Part shown: piece after piece, positions 7,190 through 14,174 of the stretch
Layout of the letters: each line of letters starts with the position of its first letter
Numbering within the stretch: the stretch's first letter is position 1
DNA from: a bacterium
Lineage (GTDB): Bacteria > Spirochaetota > UBA4802 > UBA5550
DNA length: 22,794 nucleotides
Direction: 5' to 3'
Assembly (NCBI GenBank): GCA_024224995.1
Contig: JAAENB010000382.1
Span: forward strand, 1 to 22,794
Translations under genes and position numbers: made by a program
The notes under the pieces: model-generated
What the model was told of the DNA's origin: nothing
The model's database searches: none
Seen by the model: the letters and a program-made list of their open reading frames with translations, nothing else

Positions 7190-7832
7190 CGTGGTGTGGT
7201 GGGGCCGCACCCCCGAAATGGAAACGATTCCGCGTGGAACCGGTCCCGGGTGGAGATGGTTCCGCGTTGAAACAGCAGGCGGAACTTTTCAAATGGAGCT
7301 CTTTTCCACAAGCACCGTAGTACCGGAGTATACCGTACCGGTAGCGCCAGAGACAATAATCGAAGACGGAGACCCCTCCGACTGGAGCAGTATTTCCACA
7401 ATGATAACTGATGACACCGGGGACGGCTCAGCCAGGGGATCGGATATTGACTTTGTAAAAGTGGCGGTAGACGCTTCAAATACCACGCTCTATGTACTCA
7501 TGAAAACAGCGACGGATGGTGTTGAAGCCGACATAAGTTATAGTATTCAATTAAGGTATACCCTCGATTCAGCAACCACCTATAAAAAGAAGTTATATGC
7601 CCACTATGGTTCCGGATGGGAAGTCTCAGCCTATGATGAGGGAACCCGGTCGGATATTACCGGTATTACCGGAGCAGCAGCAGCAAGCGGGCAGTATATA
7701 GAATTCAGCTGCTACCTGGCACCCCTGGGAACCCCGCCCGGGAAACTCAATCTTGAAGCCCGGACCTACGCCAACAGCGGCGACGGAGACTATGACCAGG
7801 CTCCCCTCTTCGGGTATCTTACGTTCCCTTGA
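7146..7832 (+). pseudogene. 5'-truncated paralogue of the lipoprotein at 8077-9015
   Basis: An open frame of 228 codons whose residues from about 46 onward align along their length with residues 130-311 of the lipoprotein encoded at 8077-9015. Shared strings include FSTST/YSTAT, SDW/SDWS, DDTGD/DDSTGD, GSDIDFVKVAVD/GSDLEFVKMAVN, LYVLMKTA/LYVIMKTA, YIEFS and FGYL/FGYV. The signal peptide, lipidated Cys and first domain are missing. The upstream part, from ywbE's end to about 7275, is dispersed repeat and unrelated sequence read in frame. In-frame ATGs at 7218 and 7293 have no good ribosome binding site. Nothing interrupts the remaining frame, so expression from 7146 or 7293 cannot be excluded, but export is unlikely. 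Most likely a gene remnant left by duplication and a repeat-associated deletion. Confidence 0.6.
7180..7213. repeat. Dispersed hairpin repeat, copy 2
   Basis: Starts with the 15-mer TTTCTCATAGCGTGG (7180-7194), identical to 128-142. It then carries a GGGG (7201-7204), CCGCA loop, CCCC (7210-7213) hairpin with the same 4-5-4 geometry as copy 1. The repeat supplies the TAG stop of ywbE and marks the junction with the truncated lipoprotein gene. Confidence 0.5.
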
Positions 7833-7902
7833 GTGGAATAAGTAAACAAATAATAATTCCGTTGATACTTATTCTTTCATATCATCTCATCATCCAATGT
7901 AT

Positions 7903-7919
7903 AAACCCACGGGTTTTTT
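7903..7919 (+). terminator. Possible terminator after the truncated gene
   Basis: AAACC, a CACG loop and GGTTT form a short stem followed by TTTT. A second overlapping stem (GGTTTTTT with AAAAAACC) lies at 7912-7931. Weak, but it sits between the remnant and the promoter of the next gene. Confidence 0.35.
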
Positions 7920-7941
7920 GTGAAAAAAACCGCACAAAAAT

Positions 7942-7970
7942 TTGAAATTTCCCGGGGAATATGTTATATT
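7942..7970 (+). promoter_or_regulatory. Promoter of the 8077 lipoprotein gene
   Basis: TTGAAA (7942-7947) and TATATT (7965-7970) are separated by 17 bp. Transcription would begin near 7977, giving a leader of about 100 bases that contains three TTTAAAC-type repeats (about 8036-8058) just before the ribosome binding site. Confidence 0.55.
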
Positions 7971-8076
7971 AAATATTGGGCATTGAAGCAGGAGGTGTTT
8001 TACCGGCAATAGACCAGGGACAGAAAAATTAGATTTTTAAACTTTAAACTTTAAACTTTTCTAAAGAGGCAGTACA

Positions 8077-9015
8077 ATGAAAAAAAAATTTTTAATCCCC
8101 GTAGTAACAATTTGCATGTTGATATCAATTTCCTGTGACCGGACCGATATGGGCGGGGTGGTCGATAACCTGGAAAATCCCGCAAACATGAACGGAACCT
8201 GGGATTTTAATATTAGTGATGTCGGCAGTAGTTCAAACAGTTATACGACAAAAATGGTCATTGAACAGGATGAAAATGATCTTACTTTTACATACGGAAT
8301 TGATGAGGGAGATTCTATTTCCGGCTTTGTAAACGGTAACAGTGTTACCATTACTTCCGTTTCAACCAAACCATCGACCTATACATTAAGCGGAACAGTG
8401 AACAGTAGTGAAGACCAGGTATCAGGAACCTTTACCTGTACCGGAACCTGCGATTCCACCAGCGGTATCTTCAGTATGGATCTTTATTCTACGGCAACGG
8501 AAGTACCAACGTTCACTCTTCCGGAGACAGCGGTTACCATTAATATAGACGGTTTAATATCGGATTGGAGCGGTATTTCCAATATCGTTGATGACTCTAC
8601 CGGAGACAGCAGTACTTCCGGTTCGGATCTCGAATTCGTCAAAATGGCGGTAAACAGCGCAAAGACAGAACTGTATGTAATAATGAAAACCGCTTCCGGC
8701 GATACTATTGACACAGCCATTAGATATGTTATTGCATTTCGATATGGCGACAGTTATGAAAAACGGGTATACGCTTATTATGATTCGATCTGGCAGGTTG
8801 CCGGCTATGATGAGGTGGGTGAAACGCAAATAAATTCCTCTCTTATTAATGGAATGGTTAGTACCTCGGGAGAGTACATAGAATTCAGCGTCGGCACTAC
8901 CGCTTTTGGTACTCCTCCGGATAATTTTAGCGTGTATATTCGAACCGTTGCTCAAAGCGGTGGAGATGAATGCGACTCAGCGGATTTTTTCGGTTATGTG
9001 AACGTTCCGGACTAA
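8077..9015 (+). CDS. Lipoprotein with CBM9-like C-terminal domain
   Basis: 312-aa lipoprotein; signal peptide ends SISC with Cys20, and AAAGAGG precedes the start. Residues about 38-138 are a Ser/Thr-rich beta domain (NMNGTWDFNISD, TLSGTVNSSEDQVSGTFTC) of the type found in lipocalin-like secreted proteins. Residues about 153-311 begin INIDGLISDWSGI and continue DLEFVKMAVNSAKTELYVIMKT, the pattern of CBM9/DOMON-like beta sandwiches that bind sugars or other ligands. Ligand and role are unknown. It has its own promoter upstream and a strong stem-loop downstream. The upstream frame at 7146-7832 is a truncated paralogue of the C-terminal domain, so this family has been duplicated in place. Confidence 0.85.
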   Translation: MKKKFLIPVVTICMLISISCDRTDMGGVVDNLENPANMNGTWDFNISDVGSSSNSYTTKMVIEQDENDLTFTYGIDEGDSISGFVNGNSVTITSVSTKPSTYTLSGTVNSSEDQVSGTFTCTGTCDSTSGIFSMDLYSTATEVPTFTLPETAVTINIDGLISDWSGISNIVDDSTGDSSTSGSDLEFVKMAVNSAKTELYVIMKTASGDTIDTAIRYVIAFRYGDSYEKRVYAYYDSIWQVAGYDEVGETQINSSLINGMVSTSGEYIEFSVGTTAFGTPPDNFSVYIRTVAQSGGDECDSADFFGYVNVPD

Positions 9016-9028
9016 AGAGTTCATTGGG

Positions 9029-9066
9029 GATAAATACGGACCAGCTGGGATTGGCCCGTATTTATC
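9029..9066. terminator. Strong stem-loop after the 8077 lipoprotein gene
   Basis: A perfect 11-bp stem: GATAAATACGG (9029-9039) pairs with CCGTATTTATC (9056-9066) around a 16-base loop. No T run follows, so it is either a factor-dependent or 3'-stabilising hairpin rather than a classic intrinsic terminator. The rest of 9016-9282 is AT-rich with a promoter for the next gene. Confidence 0.5.
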
Positions 9067-9124
9067 TCATTACTGTCGACAGCACCCCCCCTTAAATTAA
9101 TTAGCTTAAATTAAAATTTTAGTG

Positions 9125-9153
9125 TTGATATATTTTGAAAACTCTTTTAATAT
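9125..9153 (+). promoter_or_regulatory. Promoter for the GHKL ATPase operon
   Basis: TTGATA (9125-9130) and TAATAT (9148-9153) with 17 bp spacing, about 130 bp before the start codon at 9283. The region is very AT-rich, so chance matches are likely and the call is moderate. Confidence 0.4.
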
Positions 9154-9282
9154 AGAAAACTCCTTATTAGGAATGTTTTATATATTAAAAAAAATACTAT
9201 ACACAGGAACTGTAGACTTTCATTATTGCAGTTTTCAGTGGGAAGGAATACTACTTAAATAATACTAATCGGTTGTTTATGA

Positions 9283-9933
9283 ATGAAGTATGAAAATAAC
9301 AAAAATAGCAATGAATTGTTTCGGATCAAAGCGTATTCCTTTACCGAATCCGTTAAAAAAAAGCTTATCAGGGATCTTAAGATTATCCTGAAAAGATATA
9401 ACAATGAGAAGCTTTTTGTTTCCCTGTATACCTGTATGGAAGAATTTATTGAAAACGCCGTTCGGGCGAATTTAAAAAAGATATTCTTTAAAGATTATTC
9501 TTCGAAAGATGTTACCGGGAAAAAGGTAAATTATGAAACCGTTCTTGAGCAATTTAAGCAGGAATTCCGGCGGGACTATGGGAGCTACTTAAAAGGGATC
9601 GCGAAAAAGAATGATATTAATTTTGAAGTTTCAGTGGCAATAGAAACCAATAATCTGGTTATTACGGTAATAAACCCGGCAAACATGACGGAAATTGAAC
9701 AAAACAATGTAAGGAAAAAGATCAGGGACGCGGGCAAGTACACGGGAATCGCGGAATATTTTAATGCCATTGAAGATGAGCCTTCGGAAGGAGCGGGTTT
9801 GGGCCTGGTAATGATTATGTTCATTTTAAAGAATATTGGTCTTTCGGAAAAGAATTTTAGCATTGAATCTTCCGGATGCCGCACAACAGCATCCATCTGG
9901 ATTCCCCTGAAAAATAATACAATAACAACATAA
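9283..9933 (+). CDS. Stand-alone GHKL (HATPase_c-like) ATP-binding protein
   Basis: 216-aa cytoplasmic protein with no signal peptide or membrane segment. Residues 52-60 (MEEFIENAV, Glu54, Asn58) form a histidine-kinase N box, and residues 169-175 (EGAGLGL) form a G2-type ATP-lid motif. SSGCRTTASIWIPL matches the final strand of the fold. The usual G1 DxGxG is replaced around NPANMT (131-136), so ATP binding may be altered. There is no phospho-accepting His domain or sensor, so it resembles anti-sigma-factor-type or CheA-less kinases that act on a separate partner. No Shine-Dalgarno stands out before 9283, and GGAAGG is 35 bases away. The yaiI gene follows 32 bp downstream on the same strand. 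Confidence 0.75.
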   Translation: MKYENNKNSNELFRIKAYSFTESVKKKLIRDLKIILKRYNNEKLFVSLYTCMEEFIENAVRANLKKIFFKDYSSKDVTGKKVNYETVLEQFKQEFRRDYGSYLKGIAKKNDINFEVSVAIETNNLVITVINPANMTEIEQNNVRKKIRDAGKYTGIAEYFNAIEDEPSEGAGLGLVMIMFILKNIGLSEKNFSIESSGCRTTASIWIPLKNNTITT

Positions 9934-9965
9934 TTCAATAACAATATAATTGATTGAGGCATACT

Positions 9966-10415
9966 ATGCATATTTACGTAGACGCGGACGCCTGTCCCCG
10001 GCCGGTAAAGGAAATACTCTTCCGGGCTGTTGAACGCCTGGCAATCCCCCTGGTGCTGGTGGCAAACCAGAAAATGGGAATCCCCGGCTCGCGATATATA
10101 TCGGCGCTTGTTGCCGATGCGGGACCGGATGAAGCCGATGACAGGATTGTAGAGCTTGTTCATGAAGGAGACCTGGTCATTAGCGCCGACATACCCCTGG
10201 CCGACCGGGTCATTGAAAAAGGCGCGTATGTAATAAATCCCCGGGGAGAACTCTATACGAAAGATAACATCAAAGAACACCTTACAACAAGAGATTTGAT
10301 GGATGAGTTGCGAAATAGCGGAGTCGAGACCAGCGGACCGGGTGTGTACCGGCCCAAAGACCGCCAGGCTTTCGCGAACCAGCTCGACCGTTTCTTAACG
10401 AAATTTAATACGTGA
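9966..10415 (+). CDS. yaiI: YaiI/YqxD-family (UPF0178, DUF188) protein
   Basis: 149-aa soluble protein of a widespread family with a PIN-like fold and no settled function. The start [18 protein letters not shown] carries the conserved Asp6/Asp8 pair. VANQ, a DEADD string, the [16 protein letters not shown] segment and the NPRGELYT motif are all family hallmarks, and the length is normal. GAGG (9956-9959) is six bases before the ATG at 9966; an in-frame TTG at 9954 is unnecessary. It is the middle gene of a close-packed set: 32 bp after the GHKL protein and 25 bp before a small exported protein. Confidence 0.92.
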   Translation: MHIYVDADACPRPVKEILFRAVERLAIPLVLVANQKMGIPGSRYISALVADAGPDEADDRIVELVHEGDLVISADIPLADRVIEKGAYVINPRGELYTKDNIKEHLTTRDLMDELRNSGVETSGPGVYRPKDRQAFANQLDRFLTKFNT

Positions 10416-10440
10416 GTTTTTTAATATCCGGGAGGGGTAT

Positions 10441-10992
10441 ATGAACAAGAGACTGTTCTCTCTATGGGGAATCGCACTAATGCTGTTTGTTTTTTGTGTT
10501 GGGAGGAATACTGTGGACAATTCCGTGTATGAAAATGATGAAGCGCTCATTCCTTTTGGGGAAAAGATCCTGGTAAAGCAAGAGGGAATTAAGCAGCCCG
10601 GGGACGGGTACCTGGCCGCGGCAACGGCAGAGGTCCGGTTTTTTAAACCCAAACCGCAGCCGGCGTACGTTCAGCAGGTTCTGCCCGCGGGAGACGGCTA
10701 TCTCAGCTCGCTCTATATTCTCCCTCCTCTTGGGGAAATTATAACAGAAGAGTCTGTTAAAAAAGATGTAAACAGCAGCTTTACCGGGAAGAATGAGTAT
10801 GCCTGGTATTCGGGTATCACCATATTGGAAATAAAAGGGCTCCGGGTATTTTCCTGGCGCTATCAAATAGGGAAAACCCGGCTGGATCATTTTTTGGTTT
10901 TTGGGAAAAAAAATAGCTATTTATTTGTTTCTTCACCGTATGGAAGCAACGGTTCCATTGAAGCGATAATCTCAAAAATGAAGATGAAATAA
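10441..10992 (+). CDS. Small exported protein of unknown function
   Basis: 183 aa with an N-terminal signal sequence (MNKRLFSLWGIALMLFVFC). Cys19 could be lipidated, but FVFC is a poor lipobox, so it may instead be an ordinary secreted or anchored protein. GGAGGGG directly precedes the start. The body contains two similar stretches, QPGDGYLAAATAEVRF and PAGDGYLSSLYILPP, that may be a duplicated motif, and ends in a hydrophobic strand-rich segment (YAWYSGITILEIKGLRVFSWRY). I recognise no family. It is probably the last gene of the 9283 operon; the convergent YD-repeat gene ends 13 bp beyond it. Confidence 0.7.
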   Translation: MNKRLFSLWGIALMLFVFCVGRNTVDNSVYENDEALIPFGEKILVKQEGIKQPGDGYLAAATAEVRFFKPKPQPAYVQQVLPAGDGYLSSLYILPPLGEIITEESVKKDVNSSFTGKNEYAWYSGITILEIKGLRVFSWRYQIGKTRLDHFLVFGKKNSYLFVSSPYGSNGSIEAIISKMKMK

Positions 10993-11005
10993 CTCATAAA
11001 ACTGC

Positions 11006-12163
11006 TTACCAATAGCTTATTTCAATTTTCGTGTATCCCGTAAGTTTCAGGCGGTCGCCATTCTCTGAGTACCAGTCCGAAGAGAGCAGATCGTCGGTGA
11101 GCGGAGAGGTATACGGTATATCGCTGCTGCCGGGAACCTGGAAGTGCCATTCATTGACCAGGTTTTGGTAGTGATCATAGCGGTATACAGCAATTTGTCT
11201 TAGAATTGAATTCCCGCGATATTCCCGCTTTTCTATTACCATTTCGTGCAGATCGTAGTGGTATATGGTTCGGGAAACGGTCCCGCCTTTGTGGTTGTGG
11301 ATTGTTTCTTCCGCCAGGTTGCTGCTGTTATTATAGCTAAAGACTTTCCGTTCGTTTGAAGATTCCGATCCCGCGTTTTCCGTGATTTCTTCCGTTGCCC
11401 GGCCCGAAGGATCATACCGGGAAATTAGCGTTTCCTGTTTTCGTTTTTGTACCAGTTCTTCCAGGATTCCCTCGGTAGAATAGGAATATGAGTCGGCGTC
11501 GTCACTGCCCAGCCATTTTTTCTGCGTTAGCCGGTTTGCGTCGTCGTAGGAATAGGCGAAGGAGCTTACCGGGCCCTGGATGGAGTCGAACCGGTATTTT
11601 TCAATAAGGCTGCCCGAAGAGTCATATACGTAATTGGTTGTTTCGTTCCGGTCATTGCCGTAGGAGCGGAATTCACGGGTGATATTTCCATTATTGTCGT
11701 AGCTGAATGTGGTGGTGTAACTGAGCCGGTTTACCCGGTTGTTGCCGGTGTCGAGCCAGTCGCTGGTTTCGGAAACCGGTAGTCCCTGTTCGTTGTATTG
11801 CAGGGTTTTTTCTGTTGAGCCCCTGGTATCGGTTTTGACCGACTCTACCAGGTTCCCGTTATTGTTGTAACGGTTCTTGATTTTTTTGCGCAGTTTCCCG
11901 TCGTGGGTAAAGACCCGCTCTTCCAGAATATTTCCCCGGGGATCATTTTTAAAGCGGAGCACATTAGGTTTGGCTTTGTTAACGTAATATTCATATGATT
12001 CGGTACAATAGCCGTTATGATCGTATTGTTTCACTTCCCGGTAATGTTTGGTCATATAGATTTTACGGTCTGCTTTGTTTACGAGCCGGAAGAGGGTCTT
12101 TGTATGCTTTTTGACCGGTCCTTTGAGATTCTGTTCTTCCCACGCGGTGATTTTTTTATTCAT
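11006..12163 (-). CDS. YD-repeat (RHS-like) protein without signal peptide
   Basis: 385-aa protein composed of YD/RHS-type repeats: strings such as TFSYDNNGNITREF, NYVYDSSGSLIEKY, AYSYDDANRLTQK, SRYDPSGRATEEI and FSYNNSSNLAEETI recur about every 20-25 residues. In RHS and teneurin proteins such repeats wrap into a beta-cage around a toxin or bind carbohydrate; here there is no toxin domain, no RHS core boundary motif and no export signal. The N-terminus (NLKGPVKKHTKTLF) resembles that of small spirochaetal and bacteroidete YD proteins. It starts 25 bp after the end of the upstream exported protein gene on the same strand, so it is likely translated from the same mRNA. Its Shine-Dalgarno is weak. 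Confidence 0.75.
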   Translation of the reverse strand: MNKKITAWEEQNLKGPVKKHTKTLFRLVNKADRKIYMTKHYREVKQYDHNGYCTESYEYYVNKAKPNVLRFKNDPRGNILEERVFTHDGKLRKKIKNRYNNNGNLVESVKTDTRGSTEKTLQYNEQGLPVSETSDWLDTGNNRVNRLSYTTTFSYDNNGNITREFRSYGNDRNETTNYVYDSSGSLIEKYRFDSIQGPVSSFAYSYDDANRLTQKKWLGSDDADSYSYSTEGILEELVQKRKQETLISRYDPSGRATEEITENAGSESSNERKVFSYNNSSNLAEETIHNHKGGTVSRTIYHYDLHEMVIEKREYRGNSILRQIAVYRYDHYQNLVNEWHFQVPGSSDIPYTSPLTDDLLSSDWYSENGDRLKLTGYTKIEISYW

Positions 12164-12188
12164 CTGTTTGTTCGCCTGTTCTTCCGGT

Positions 12189-13052
12189 TTACCGCTTTTT
12201 TAACATCCCGATTATTTGTTGTATCCTGTCCCACTTTAAGTTTCCGGACAGTTTTATCCCTTCGCCGGTGAGCGGTTCTCTAAGAGTCGCGGTCTCTATT
12301 ATCTCATTATTGATAACAATAGCAAGCGTTTTCCCTTTTTTTTGTTTTGAAAGCCCGGCCAGTTTTAACCGGCCTTGCGGTGTTAAGTGAATATATAATG
12401 AAGGTTCGTAAACACTGAATTCCCCCCGGAAACTTTTTATGTGGGCGTTCGAAAGGAGAACCGTTTTATGCAGGTAGAGTTGTTTTAAGTCGGAGTTTTT
12501 GACTTTTGTTAAGCCCCGGGAATATTTGTTTTCCGCGAGCCGGAATTCGATTGAGGCTCGTGATCGTGAAATATCGGCATAGTATTTTTTCGCGGAGGTG
12601 TTGAACCGGCGTATTACTGAAGCGCGGCTTTGGGCAGGGTAAAAGACATAGAGTTTGTTCATGCTGTAATGGCGCAGGTAGTGAGCAGTTCCGTCGTAGG
12701 TAAGGGTAAAACCGTCGGCCGCCAGGGTTAGCGCGTTTATGTTCGTCTCTTTCGCCTTGATGAGGTCGGGGCTGCGGGATTCAAGGTTTAGCGGTTCGGG
12801 TTTTTTCCCTTTAGGAGCAACAAGAAATTTATACCTGGATTTCTTATCTTTATGAACAGCGCAAAATTTTTCATACCGCCCGCCCGATATCTTGTAAAGG
12901 TCGAACCCCTTTGAGCTGCGTTTTGCTATCATGGTCGCAACATCGCCATTGTTGAGGTCTATGCTGTTTATATGTATCTCCTTTGAATTTGAGGGAGAAA
13001 AGAATAAGCAAAGGCTGATAATATACCATATTGATACTTTTAGAATTGCCAT
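12189..13052 (-). CDS. Exported protein with SecD periplasmic (P1 head)-like domain
   Basis: 287-aa protein with a signal peptide (MAILKVSIWY...FFSPSNS). The N-terminal half (about 25-160) is not recognised. Residues about 166-285 follow the SecD P1 region: IEFRLAEN, LHKTVLLSNAHIKSF, then LYIHLTPQGRLKLAGLSKQ, KGKTLAIVINNEIIETATL, REPLTGEGIKLSGNL. SecD itself has this domain between membrane helices and uses it in late protein translocation. Here it is alone, with no membrane helices other than the signal. This assignment rests on motif order from memory, not on a search. AAAGG about nine bases before the start supports it. First gene of a two-gene unit with the YD-repeat protein. Confidence 0.75.
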   Translation of the reverse strand: MAILKVSIWYIISLCLFFSPSNSKEIHINSIDLNNGDVATMIAKRSSKGFDLYKISGGRYEKFCAVHKDKKSRYKFLVAPKGKKPEPLNLESRSPDLIKAKETNINALTLAADGFTLTYDGTAHYLRHYSMNKLYVFYPAQSRASVIRRFNTSAKKYYADISRSRASIEFRLAENKYSRGLTKVKNSDLKQLYLHKTVLLSNAHIKSFRGEFSVYEPSLYIHLTPQGRLKLAGLSKQKKGKTLAIVINNEIIETATLREPLTGEGIKLSGNLKWDRIQQIIGMLKKR

Positions 13053-13274
13053 AAGTCTTTACCTTTAGAGTCATTATAATTATTTTTTATACCAGGAACA
13101 CTTAAATTTATACAAGCATTTTTTTATCCGGGTCAACAGGCGGGGTGTGGTGAAGAATTTAGTTGGTGCGCTCGGGACTTGTTCCCTGACATCGGTTTAA
13201 TATCCTAAAAATATCGATTTTTAATGGGTTACAATTGATAGCGGTTGTTATATTTTTGTTAACTAAATTATCAT
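13053..13274. other. AT-rich gene-free stretch between divergent genes
   Basis: The 335-bp gap to 13387 separates the SecD-like gene (minus) from the ribbon-helix-helix gene (plus). A minus-strand TATAAT at 13078-13073 lies about 20 bases before the SecD-like start but has a poor -35. Beyond that I see only AT-rich sequence up to the iteron-like repeats at 13275. No open frame with a ribosome binding site was found. Confidence 0.5.
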
Positions 13275-13299
13275 TGTTTATTTTGTTTATAATGTTTAT
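13275..13299 (+). promoter_or_regulatory. Three direct repeats TGTTTAT at 9-bp period
   Basis: TGTTTAT occurs at 13275-13281, 13284-13290 and 13293-13299, each separated by two bases. They lie 32 bp upstream of the -35 box of the ribbon-helix-helix-like gene. Ribbon-helix-helix dimers commonly bind short direct repeats at spacings near one helical turn, so this could be an autoregulatory site. The surrounding AT-richness makes coincidence possible. Confidence 0.4.
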
Positions 13300-13330
13300 G
13301 TCGAAAATAAAGATAATAATATTAATTTTG

Positions 13331-13361
13331 TTGACAAAAATATCCGATATAGATGTAGTAT
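13331..13361 (+). promoter_or_regulatory. Promoter of the ribbon-helix-helix-like gene
   Basis: A consensus TTGACA at 13331-13336 is followed by TGTAGT at 17 bp (13354-13359) or TAGTAT at 19 bp (13356-13361). Transcription would start near 13366-13368, about 20 bases before the ATG and its AAAGG ribosome binding site. Confidence 0.5.
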
Positions 13362-13387
13362 ACCAATAGAGAGGTTGGAAAGGTGTA

Positions 13388-13621
13388 ATGGCGGGGAAAA
13401 AGGGGCAGAAGTGGGCAACAGACAGGGAACCTCCGAAGATGCTGGTTTCCGGGCGGGTTCCGGAGCATATAAAAGAGTGGGTCGCGGATTTTGGAGACGA
13501 TCATGGGTGGAAAGAATCATCAGCCGTTAATTTTTTACTCCATTTTTGCAAAGATATGGAAAAGGAATTTGAAAACTGGTGGAGTGAAAAACGGTCCGCC
13601 GGCAGGGCCGGGGAAAAATAG
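13388..13621 (+). CDS. Small ribbon-helix-helix-like protein
   Basis: 77-aa protein, start supported by GGAAAGG. Residues about 18-24 (LVSGRVP) could be the DNA-contacting strand; residues 25-38 (EHIKEWVADFGDDH) and 43-60 (SSAVNFLLHFCKDMEKEF) the two helices of an Arc/MetJ/CopG-type fold, with flanking charged tails. That fold is inferred from pattern only. If right, it is a DNA-binding regulator, and the repeats upstream of its own promoter would be a natural site. There is no adjacent toxin gene of ParE/RelE type, so a toxin-antitoxin pair is not supported. Confidence 0.6.
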   Translation: MAGKKGQKWATDREPPKMLVSGRVPEHIKEWVADFGDDHGWKESSAVNFLLHFCKDMEKEFENWWSEKRSAGRAGEK

Positions 13622-13654
13622 GTCAGAAACTAAATAATATTGCGGGCTGTATCT

Positions 13655-13748
13655 GGCCTTGAGGTAGTATGGGCTCTTTGGGTTGTGAGGACTGTTTGAG
13701 CGGAGCGAGTTCCGGAGCAATCCAAAGAGCCCATACTACCTCAAGGCC
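13655..13748. repeat. Long inverted repeat with 27-bp perfect arms
   Basis: The left arm (13655-13681) and right arm (13722-13748) are exact reverse complements, with a 40-base loop containing GAGCGGAGCGAGTTCCGG. The arms include GAGGTAGTATGGGCTC and its complement. No T run follows, so it is not a classic intrinsic terminator. The loop word TGAGCGGAGC also appears, reversed, in the repeat region near 22567-22580, linking it to the dispersed repeats. Confidence 0.75.
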
Positions 13749-13759
13749 CGCGCACAAGC

Positions 13760-13779
13760 AAAAAGAGTTTCTTGAGAGT
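13760..13779 (+). repeat. 20-bp dispersed word upstream of a gene, copy 2
   Basis: Exact copy of the 20-mer at 182-201, lying between the long inverted repeat and the ribosome binding site of the following gene, 17 bases before its start codon. Confidence 0.55.
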
Positions 13780-13796
13780 TTTTACGGAGAATTACC

Positions 13797-14135
13797 ATGA
13801 AAGAGAAAGAGTTAAAACTGAGACAGATTAAAAGTTATAATTCCAAAAATGAAGGCGAGATCTTAACGGTTGAGTCTCAGGATGATGAAAAAGAGTCCTG
13901 GCACTTTTACAAAGACCGGAGCCTCATCAAAAAAGTAAAGTTTGTTGAGCACCTGCGTGAAGGGAAAACCATTAAAGTGGAATTCAGGAATGTGGGAGAT
14001 GAAGACACGGACGCCACACTGCAGTTTGTTGTGGAAGAATACTGCACTGAAACAAATGAAACAAACGCTATTTCATTTTCCGTGCCCGCTGAATTTTCAG
14101 ACCTGTTTATTTCATCCCTGCGGAAAGTTGATTGA
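13797..14135 (+). CDS. Small protein of unknown function
   Basis: 112-aa, charged, probably cytoplasmic; no signal peptide or membrane segment. GGAGA six bases upstream supports the ATG at 13797. Predicted to be mainly beta (SYNSKNEGEILTVESQ, KTIKVEFRNVGD, ATLQFVVEEY, AISFSVPAEFSDLF). I recognise no family. It ends 39 bp from the convergent antiporter gene. Confidence 0.65.
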   Translation: MKEKELKLRQIKSYNSKNEGEILTVESQDDEKESWHFYKDRSLIKKVKFVEHLREGKTIKVEFRNVGDEDTDATLQFVVEEYCTETNETNAISFSVPAEFSDLFISSLRKVD

Positions 14136-14174
14136 GACAGGAACAAGGTGCAAGTGTTGTGAGGGCCGCCACTC

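Noticed and set aside
9585..10280. 231-codon minus-strand frame across the GHKL and YaiI genes
   Set aside because: Both sense-strand genes match known families; the antisense frame crosses their boundary and resembles nothing.
13655..13748. Integron attC site or CRISPR repeat
   Set aside because: No conserved RYYYAAC core, no integrase and only one copy of the structure in this window; arms are perfect, unlike attC, and no regular spacer pattern exists.
13388..14135. Toxin-antitoxin pair formed by the 77-aa and 112-aa proteins
   Set aside because: The second protein shows no RelE/ParE, PIN or MazF pattern, and the genes are separated by a 94-bp inverted repeat and more than 170 bp, unlike the tight overlap typical of such pairs.
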